From NCBI GenBank assembly GCA_934277655.1, contig CAKQVC010000174.1, positions 1 to 5,048 on the forward strand: DNA of 5,048 bases, given 5' to 3'. Position 1 is the stretch's first letter, and every line of letters begins with the position of its first letter. Under the pieces are notes generated by a model that saw only the letters and a program-made list of their open reading frames with translations, was not told the origin of the DNA and did not search any database. This stretch comes from an uncultured Clostridia bacterium (GTDB taxonomy: Bacteria; Bacillota; Clostridia; Peptostreptococcales; Anaerovoracaceae). Shown in pieces: positions 1 through 4,076 of this stretch. Made by a program: the position numbers and the translations under genes.

Positions 1-20
1 ACATTATTTCAAGAAGAAAT

Positions 21-30
21 AAGGAAAGGG
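21..30 (+). promoter_or_regulatory. Ribosome binding site that fixes the start of the secreted repeat protein
   Basis: A purine-rich AAGGAAAGGG lies 8 bases before the ATG at 39. An earlier ATG at 31 runs straight into TGA after three codons, so 39 is the only workable start near this site. The promoter is not visible and probably lies left of the window. Confidence 0.7.
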
Positions 31-38
31 ATGAAAAA

Positions 39-908
39 ATGAAAAAACTGTTAAGTACTTTCATGGTAATTGCAATGATCTTATGTTTCATGCCGACAAT
101 GGCTTTTGCAGGAACAGGCGATCAGTCAGTTGGTGGTACAACAATAGGTAGCACGACAAGCCCAGGCGGAACAACAACACCGGGTGGAACGACAACACCG
201 GGAGGAACAACAACACCGGGTGGAACGACAACACCGGGAGGAACAACAACACCGGGTGGAACGACAACACCGGGCGGAACAACAACACCAGGTGGAACAA
301 CAACTCCAGGTGGAACAACAACTCCGGGGGGCGGTGGCGGTTATGTTCCATCAACACCAGCAACTCCGTCATTAGACACGATTAAAGCAAACGCTGAAAA
401 GGCGATCACTGGTGCAACAGCTGCAAACAAATATGATGCTGAAGAACAGGCAGAGATCGACAAGATTATTGAGAAAGCCAAAGCAGACATCAAGGCAGCT
501 AAGACAGAAGCTGAAGTAAAAGCTATCGAAGAAGCTGCTAAGAAAGAGATCGGTGCAATCCTTACAACTGCTGACAAAGAAGAAATCAAGTCAGTTAAGG
601 GTGTTGACAGCAGTAAGCTTGTTGCAAAGTCCAAGTTAACTAAGCTGAATGGCAAGAAAGCTGTAAGGATTACGTGGAATGTTCCAAAAGGAATGAAACT
701 GGACGGATTCCAGATTTATAAATCCTCCAAGAGATATTCCGGATATGGTAAGAAGCCTTATTTTACAACAACAAAGACTTCCTATATCAATAATAAGGGA
801 CTGAAAAAAGATCAGACTTACTACTACAAGGTAAGAGGGTTCAAAGTGATTAAGGGTCAGACTGTTTACACCGGTTATTCAACAAAAGCAATTAGAACTA
901 TTAAATAG
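39..908 (+). CDS. Secreted PGGTTT-repeat protein with C-terminal fibronectin-III-like domain
   Basis: The 289-residue product is exported. Residues 1-24 form a Sec signal peptide: MKK, then a hydrophobic core, ending in AFA before G25, a likely signal peptidase I site. Residues 42-95 are nine perfect PGGTTT hexapeptides, followed by a five-glycine run, probably an extended linker or stalk. Residues about 110-185 are rich in A, K and E and look like a two- or three-helix segment of the kind found in Firmicute surface proteins (FIVAR/DUF1542-like, weak). Residues about 200-289 read as an Fn3-like beta-sandwich, with ITWNVP, DGFQIYKSS, TYYYKVRGFK and a Tyr/Lys-rich end. This is common at the C-termini of clostridial exoproteins and often supports adhesion or domain presentation. 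There is no LPXTG motif, C-terminal membrane anchor or catalytic domain, so it is probably released or held non-covalently. The gene is complete and monocistronic to the right, with a terminator 13 bases after the stop. Its molecular function is unknown; the secreted, modular nature is clear. Confidence 0.88.
   Translation: MKKLLSTFMVIAMILCFMPTMAFAGTGDQSVGGTTIGSTTSPGGTTTPGGTTTPGGTTTPGGTTTPGGTTTPGGTTTPGGTTTPGGTTTPGGTTTPGGGGGYVPSTPATPSLDTIKANAEKAITGATAANKYDAEEQAEIDKIIEKAKADIKAAKTEAEVKAIEEAAKKEIGAILTTADKEEIKSVKGVDSSKLVAKSKLTKLNGKKAVRITWNVPKGMKLDGFQIYKSSKRYSGYGKKPYFTTTKTSYINNKGLKKDQTYYYKVRGFKVIKGQTVYTGYSTKAIRTIK
162..323 (+). repeat. Nine tandem 18-bp units encoding PGGTTT
   Basis: Nine in-frame 18-bp units run without interruption. 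Synonymous differences give a higher-order pattern. Units 2, 4 and 6 are identical (CCGGGTGGAACGACAACA), units 3 and 5 are identical (CCGGGAGGAACAACAACA), and units 8 and 9 are identical to each other. Units 2-6 therefore form an alternating 36-bp period. The unit is a multiple of three, so copy-number change by slippage or recombination keeps the frame. The low-complexity repeat also keeps other frames on both strands open, which produces false ORFs here. Confidence 0.95.
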
Positions 909-921
909 AACCCACATAACG

Positions 922-960
922 AAAAAGAGCAGGTACGGATTCCCTCCCCCTGCTCTTTTT
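922..960 (+). terminator. Intrinsic terminator after the secreted protein gene
   Basis: A perfect 12-bp inverted repeat, AAAAAGAGCAGG (922-933) and CCTGCTCTTTTT (949-960), encloses a 15-base loop. The stem ends in a T run, the standard form of a Rho-independent terminator. It begins 13 bases after the stop codon. The A/T tracts are symmetric, so it could also stop leftward transcription. Confidence 0.92.
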
Positions 961-1031
961 CTGTCTTTCTGTATGCCGGCAGATCAGGAGCGTTACTTAC
1001 CTGGGAGACAGGGAAAAAACGGAGAAGATGC

Positions 1032-1061
1032 TTTACAGTTGTACATAAAAGTGTGTATAAT
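1032..1061 (+). promoter_or_regulatory. Probable sigma-A promoter of the MATE gene
   Basis: TTTACA (1032-1037) and a perfect TATAAT (1056-1061) are separated by 18 bases. The -35 box matches TTGACA at five of six positions. Transcription would begin near 1068, giving a leader of about 195 nt before the MATE start. No other promoter of similar quality is seen between here and the gene. Confidence 0.7.
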
Positions 1062-1067
1062 TAAAAT

Positions 1068-1262
1068 TGTCTGTTTGCTATTGTGATTTGAAACAGAAGC
1101 GATGTCACAGATGCTTGAAGACTACTTTAAGAATTGTTTTTATGTGGAATCAGCCGCAGAGAGCCGGAAGGTTCGTGCAAAGCAGAACGATTTGCTGAAA
1201 ACAGGATGAACAATAAAATAAGAACAGACCTAATAAAAAACAGAAAAAGGAAACTTATCATT
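1068..1262 (+). promoter_or_regulatory. Long 5' leader of the MATE gene with T-box stem-I-like segment
   Basis: The leader starts with a possible 7-bp stem (TCTGTTT 1070-1076 with AAACAGA 1091-1097). At 1156-1185 it contains GCAGAGAGCCGG followed closely by GGTTCGTGCAAAGC. This resembles the conserved distal part of T-box stem I (CAGAGAGCYGG ... GGTTGGTG-AA). The other T-box hallmarks are missing: there is no TGGNACCGCG antiterminator sequence and no terminator hairpin with a T tract before the gene. It may be a decayed T-box, another structured leader, or a chance match. The resemblance is by eye only. Confidence 0.3.
1245..1253 (+). promoter_or_regulatory. Ribosome binding site supporting the MATE start at 1263
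   Basis: AAAAGGAAA at 1245-1253 sits before the ATG at 1263, with 12 bases between the AGG and the start codon, slightly long but usable. An in-frame ATG at 1206, preceded closely by ACAGG, is the main alternative. It would add 19 charged residues before the conserved LGTEPVG motif. Confidence 0.55.
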
Positions 1263-2636
1263 ATGAACCAGGATAAAACTTTTTTAGGTACAGAGCCCGT
1301 AGGCAGGTTGCTGCTCAGGTTATCCGTACCGACTGTAATTGCACAACTGGTCAATATGCTTTATAACATTGTTGACAGGATCTATATTGGGCATATTCCA
1401 GGAGAAGGCAGCCTTGCACTGACTGGTGTGGGCGTATGCATGCCGCTGATTCTTGTCATCTCGGCTTTTTCCTCGTTTGTCGGATCCGGAGGTGCACCCC
1501 GGGCTTCTATTGCAATGGGAAAGGGAGCGTACGACACGGCGGAAAAGATCCTTGGAGGCTGTTTAAGTTTGCAGATCTTGATTTCTGCGGTGCTGACAGT
1601 AACGCTTTTTATAGGTAGCGAAACCTTCCTCCTTTTGTTTGGTGCAAGTAAAAACACGCTTCCGTATGCGATGGCGTACATGCAGGTTTATGTAGTAGGA
1701 ACGCTGTTTGTGCAGCTGACACTTGGGCTGAATGCGTTTATAACGGCGCAGGGCTTTACGAAAATCAGTATGGGAACTGTTTTAATCGGTGCCGTTTGTA
1801 ATATTGTGCTGGATCCGATTTTTATTTTCGGTCTGCATATGGGAGTCAGAGGTGCGGCTGTTGCGACTGTCATCTCGCAGGGACTATCTTGCCTTTGGGT
1901 TGTTCGATTTCTTGCAGGAAACAAATCCGTTCTCCGTCTCAGAAAAGAGAATCTGCTGCCGGGGATGAAGCTGCTTCCTCCGTGCATTGCACTCGGGATG
2001 TCAGCTTTCGTGATGCAGGGCAGTGAAAGTATCATTTCGCTGTGTTTTAACTCTTCACTTTTGAAGTATGGTGGGGATCTTGCCGTTGGAGCGATGACGA
2101 TTCTTTCCAGCGTGATGCAGTTTGCCATGCTTCCCCTTCAGGGAATTGCGCAGGGGGCTCAGCCAATTACCAGTTACAATTTCGGAGCAAAAAATAAAGG
2201 TCGCGTAAAACAGGTTTTCCGGCTGCTTCTGACGGTAAGCGTTATCTATTCTGTTACTCTTTGGGCAATGGTACAGCTTTTTCCGCAGGTTTTTGCAGGT
2301 ATGTTCACAGATGACAGCCAGCTTTTGGAATTTACAGCCCATGCCCTCAGAATTTACTGTGGTGCTTTGTTTATTTTTGGGGTGCAGATTGCCTGCCAGA
2401 TGACCTTTGTGTCTACGGGGAATGCAGTCAGCTCTATTATTGTAGCGGTACTGCGAAAGTTTGTGCTGCTGATTCCTTTGATATATATCATGCCGCATTT
2501 GATTCCCGATAAGACGATCGGTGTGTATATGGCGGAACCTGTTGCAGATGGACTGGCTGTTATCTTTACCGTGGTCATGTTTACAACGCAGTTCCGAAAA
2601 GCATTGCAGAAGATGGAGAATACAGAAGAATCGTAA
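1263..2636 (+). CDS. MATE family efflux transporter, MepA-like
   Basis: This 457-residue inner-membrane protein has the length and about 12 hydrophobic segments expected of a multidrug and toxic compound extrusion (MATE) antiporter. The family exports cationic drugs, dyes or metabolites in exchange for Na+ or H+. Key sequence: the N-terminal LGTEPVGRLLLRLSVP block (residues 8-23), LYNIVDRIYIGH (33-44) in TM1, GSGGAPRASIAMGKG (74-88) in the first inter-helix loop, NIVLDPIFIFG (180-190) with the conserved Asp-Pro, and GIAQGAQPITSYNFGAKN (294-311), the matching loop of the second half. The two halves show the usual internal pseudo-symmetry. The start was chosen because it directly precedes the conserved LGTEP block. 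The gene is intact and alone on its transcript, with its own promoter and long leader upstream and a shared terminator downstream. The family is certain; the substrate cannot be read from the sequence. Confidence 0.95.
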   Translation: MNQDKTFLGTEPVGRLLLRLSVPTVIAQLVNMLYNIVDRIYIGHIPGEGSLALTGVGVCMPLILVISAFSSFVGSGGAPRASIAMGKGAYDTAEKILGGCLSLQILISAVLTVTLFIGSETFLLLFGASKNTLPYAMAYMQVYVVGTLFVQLTLGLNAFITAQGFTKISMGTVLIGAVCNIVLDPIFIFGLHMGVRGAAVATVISQGLSCLWVVRFLAGNKSVLRLRKENLLPGMKLLPPCIALGMSAFVMQGSESIISLCFNSSLLKYGGDLAVGAMTILSSVMQFAMLPLQGIAQGAQPITSYNFGAKNKGRVKQVFRLLLTVSVIYSVTLWAMVQLFPQVFAGMFTDDSQLLEFTAHALRIYCGALFIFGVQIACQMTFVSTGNAVSSIIVAVLRKFVLLIPLIYIMPHLIPDKTIGVYMAEPVADGLAVIFTVVMFTTQFRKALQKMENTEES

Positions 2637-2704
2637 AGAAAGCTTCGAAAGGTCAGAAAGAAAGAAAAATGCCTGGCAGGGCGGAGCCATGATATGATAA
2701 TATG

Positions 2705-2760
2705 AAAAAAAGACTGAAAGTACCGTTGCATAATTTTTCAACATTACTTCAGCCTTTTTT
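2705..2760. terminator. Bidirectional terminator between the MATE and M55 genes
   Basis: A long imperfect stem pairs 2705-2722 with 2745-2760, then GTTG (2725-2728) with CAAC (2739-2742) around a 10-base loop. An A run flanks the left arm and a T run the right arm, so both directions end in a T tract. There is one bulged A (2719) and one position (2713 with 2753) that is an A-C mismatch in rightward RNA but a U-G wobble in leftward RNA. The hairpin is therefore slightly better for the M55 transcript. It serves two convergent genes and lies 68 bases after the MATE stop and 109 bases after the M55 stop. Confidence 0.82.
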
Positions 2761-2869
2761 ATTGTGCAGGAAATATCACCATGTAGCATTTTCAGAATAA
2801 CTACAAAAATCCTTTGTGAAGCAACATGTATACTTGCCGAAAGCAAAGGATTGTATCTTAACTTTAGAG

Positions 2870-3664
2870 TTACAGTACAAACATTCTGGTTGTCATCATT
2901 TCGAAAGCATCTTTGGCTGTATAGCGGACGGTTCTTGCATCTACCTGCTCTACACCAGGATAGAAGGAAGCACGATAAGCGTGGACACATTCCTTGAAAT
3001 TAATTTCAACGTTGTATTTTTCAGGCTCTGCAATTTTGCAAGCAGCGATTTTTGCAAGTCCTGCCTGAACACCTTCTTCGATCAGGCGGCAGGCTTTTTT
3101 ACGGCTCATGCTGAACGTTGCATTGCCGACGCCATCCTTTACGGCTACAAGTTCTATGGCAGGATTCAATTCTTTCGCATGTTCGCAGAGCTGTAAATCA
3201 CCGCTCATAAAGACAACCGGTACACCGAAATAAGCTGCAACATAAGAATTCATGTCAAATTCTGCTGCATATTTTCCGTTGATCTTAAAATAGTTGTTGT
3301 CGGTGTTCATGGTGTGGGAAAGAGGATTTCCGTTGAAACCGGCGCCGCTGTGATAGCCGATAAAAATGGCAGCATCAAAGGATTCATCAATGCCGGCAAC
3401 CATAGATTCCGGAGAGTTGGTCCAACCACGGATCAAAGTAACTTCATCCGGGAAATCATCCTGCAGCAAATTTCTTGCACTGTCATGACCGTCTTTTACA
3501 TAAATTTCTGTTGCACCGGCGGCAATCGCGCCACGGCAGGCGGCCAGCACTTCTGCCGTCATCTGCTTGGCAGCTTCTTCGTGTTCTGCATTATCAAGTT
3601 CTGTTTCATTCCAGTTAGTAACACCTGTTACTCCTTCGATGTCTGCACTAATGTATACTTTCAT
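2870..3664 (-). CDS. dppA: M55 family metallopeptidase, DppA-type D-aminopeptidase
   Basis: The 264-residue protein lacks a signal peptide and is probably cytoplasmic. The M55 family is typified by Bacillus subtilis DppA, a zinc D-aminopeptidase (274 residues) that splits D-Ala-containing di- and oligopeptides and forms ring-like decamers. The zinc ligands line up with DppA: Asp8 and Glu10 in SADIEG, His60 in VKDGHDS, His105 in FIGYHSG and Glu135 in KYAAEFDMN. His117 in PLSHTM matches the catalytic histidine (His115 in DppA). The C-terminal part (about 140-264) carries VPVVFMSGD and the helical region expected of the family. The start was chosen because MKVYISADIEG is the conserved N-terminus and a strong ribosome binding site precedes it; an in-frame extension to 3736 has no such support. 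DppA often neighbours a dipeptide ABC transporter, but here the gene stands alone, convergent with MATE and divergent from ABC-F. A role in using or recycling D-amino-acid peptides, for example from cell wall, is inferred. Confidence 0.93.
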   Translation of the reverse strand: MKVYISADIEGVTGVTNWNETELDNAEHEEAAKQMTAEVLAACRGAIAAGATEIYVKDGHDSARNLLQDDFPDEVTLIRGWTNSPESMVAGIDESFDAAIFIGYHSGAGFNGNPLSHTMNTDNNYFKINGKYAAEFDMNSYVAAYFGVPVVFMSGDLQLCEHAKELNPAIELVAVKDGVGNATFSMSRKKACRLIEEGVQAGLAKIAACKIAEPEKYNVEINFKECVHAYRASFYPGVEQVDARTVRYTAKDAFEMMTTRMFVL

Positions 3665-3673
3665 TATAGTATT

Positions 3674-3681
3674 CTCCTTTT
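3674..3681 (-). promoter_or_regulatory. Ribosome binding site of the M55 gene
   Basis: On the minus strand AAAAGGAG lies 9 bases before the ATG that ends at 3664. This near-ideal site decides the start in favour of MKVYIS and against the longer in-frame extension. Confidence 0.85.
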
Positions 3682-3683
3682 CT

Positions 3684-3708
3684 GTAACGTAGTAACGTAT
3701 GTATACAT
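3684..3708 (-). promoter_or_regulatory. Operator-like repeats at the M55 transcription start
   Basis: A perfect 10-bp palindrome, ATGTATACAT (3699-3708), overlaps the end of the -10 box and the expected start site. Directly downstream of it in the transcript are two exact tandem copies of GTAACGTA (plus-strand reading, 3684-3691 and 3692-3699), ending at the ribosome binding site. The arrangement is what a repressor site could look like. No regulator gene is present in the window and the binding factor is unknown. Confidence 0.35.
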
Positions 3709-3736
3709 TATAACCTTTTCTCTGCATGAAGTACAA
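3707..3736 (-). promoter_or_regulatory. Probable promoter of the M55 gene
   Basis: On the minus strand a perfect TATAAT -10 box (3712-3707) is preceded, after 18 bases, by TTGTAC (3736-3731), a moderate -35 match. Transcription would start near 3700, giving a short leader of about 36 nt with the ribosome binding site in it. Confidence 0.6.
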
Positions 3737-3864
3737 TGAATTTCCTCACGTTTTTCTTGGAAAAATGTTTTTCTATTGTTTCTGCTGTTTCTGAGGCCAA
3801 AGTCTGCGGTGGAAGGATTGATATGTTTGAAATGTGATGATTGTAAGAAAATTACACACCGGCA

Positions 3865-3893
3865 TTGACAAATATGCAAAAAAACAGTAAGAT
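3865..3893 (+). promoter_or_regulatory. Probable sigma-A promoter of the ABC-F gene
   Basis: A perfect TTGACA (3865-3870) is followed after 17 bases by TAAGAT (3888-3893), a four-of-six -10 match; GATAAT three bases further on is an alternative with a 20-base spacer. Transcription would begin near 3900, leaving a leader of roughly 175 nt before the GTG start. Confidence 0.6.
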
Positions 3894-3992
3894 AATAAAG
3901 AAAGATTTGTGCGGAAAGCTGGTAGAAAAGGAAGACACAGAAGCCGATATTTTTCTGCATGAAAGAACGTATGAAAGTTTTAAAGAAAAACG

Positions 3993-4051
3993 AAGGGACT
4001 GCCTGCGCGTGACTTGAATCGATATCTCGTAAAGCCGCAGCACAGCCCCTT
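3993..4051. promoter_or_regulatory. Long hairpin in the ABC-F leader; possible attenuator or leftward terminator
   Basis: Three paired blocks make one arm-to-arm stem: AAGGG (3993-3997) with CCCTT (4047-4051), CTG (3999-4001) with CAG (4043-4045), and CTGCG (4003-4007) with CGCAG (4036-4040). The 28-base apical part includes a small CGA/TCG hairpin (4020-4022 with 4027-4029). The A3998-C4046 mismatch in rightward RNA becomes a U-G wobble in leftward RNA, where the stem is followed by CG, five U, C and three U. As drawn it is a better terminator for leftward transcription. In rightward RNA it lies 11 bases before the ribosome binding site and could affect expression of the ABC-F gene. Confidence 0.5.
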
Positions 4052-4062
4052 TACTTGTGTAT

Positions 4063-4068
4063 AAGGAG
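4063..4068 (+). promoter_or_regulatory. Ribosome binding site that decides the GTG start of the ABC-F gene
   Basis: AAGGAG lies 8 bases before the GTG at 4077, ideal spacing. No ATG occurs in frame near the conserved N-terminus, so this site, together with the family start (xIxVxNVSLxF), fixes GTG as the initiator. Confidence 0.9.
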
Positions 4069-4076
4069 AAAAAAGA

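Larger units (their letters stand above)
909..1262. other. Intergenic region between the secreted protein and MATE genes
   Basis: These 354 bases hold no convincing gene. In order they contain the terminator at 922-960, an unremarkable stretch at 961-1031, a promoter at 1032-1061 and a predicted untranslated leader to 1262. The reading frame of the MATE gene is open back to an ATG at 1134. That extension has no ribosome binding site, and its product (hydrophilic, Arg-rich) does not resemble a MATE N-terminus, so it is treated as leader. Confidence 0.75.
3665..4076. other. Divergent promoter region between the M55 and ABC-F genes
   Basis: These 412 bases carry the control regions of two divergent genes. 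Leftward lie the M55 ribosome binding site, the repeats at 3684-3708 and a promoter at 3707-3736. Rightward lie a promoter at 3865-3893, a leader with a long hairpin (3993-4051) and the ABC-F ribosome binding site at 4063-4068. Between the promoters, about 3740-3860 has A and T tracts (for example 3751-3773) but no recognisable element. Small open frames exist but none has a ribosome binding site. Confidence 0.75.

Noticed and set aside
162..323. CRISPR-like tandem array
   Set aside because: The units are directly adjacent with no unique spacers and encode an in-frame hexapeptide, so this is a coding minisatellite.
88..375. Open frames on both strands through the PGGTTT repeat, with Gln/Arg-rich or Leu/Phe-rich low-complexity products
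   Set aside because: They exist only because the 18-bp repeat contains no stop in those frames. They lack ribosome binding sites and overlap a clearly real secreted protein gene.
1142..1198. 18-codon frame (MWNQPQRAGRFVQSRTIC) in the MATE leader as a regulatory peptide
   Set aside because: There is no ribosome binding site before it and no hairpin that its translation would clearly control. It also overlaps the T-box-like segment.
1134..1262. 43-residue N-terminal extension of the MATE protein from the ATG at 1134
   Set aside because: There is no ribosome binding site, the added residues are hydrophilic and Arg-rich unlike the family, and the region overlaps a plausible RNA leader. The ATG at 1263 precedes the conserved LGTEP block.
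2702..2800. Short plus-strand frame starting MKKRLKVPLHNF after the MATE gene
   Set aside because: It is made from the terminator stem itself and has no well-spaced ribosome binding site.
2055..2990. 311-residue minus-strand open frame across the MATE 3' end and the M55 3' end
   Set aside because: It is antisense to the conserved C-terminal half of MATE, crosses the terminator and overlaps the M55 gene in another frame. Its product is basic and Cys/His-rich, typical of a shadow frame.
2826..3708. ATGTATACTT at 2826-2835 and 3651-3660, with the related ATGTATACAT at 3699-3708, as a repeated regulatory site around M55
   Set aside because: The copy at 3651-3660 encodes Val-Tyr of the conserved MKVYIS start and the one at 2826 lies after the stop. 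Three short AT-rich matches in 900 bases are not convincing; only the promoter copy is kept.
3664..3960. 98-residue minus-strand frame in the divergent promoter region
   Set aside because: It covers both promoters, has a Phe/Cys/Ser-rich composition typical of non-coding frames, and lacks a ribosome binding site.
3874..4017. 47-residue plus-strand frame (MQKNSKIIKKDL...) upstream of the ABC-F gene
   Set aside because: Its ATG lies inside the promoter spacer, upstream of the predicted transcription start, and no ribosome binding site precedes it. The hydrophilic product is not recognisable.
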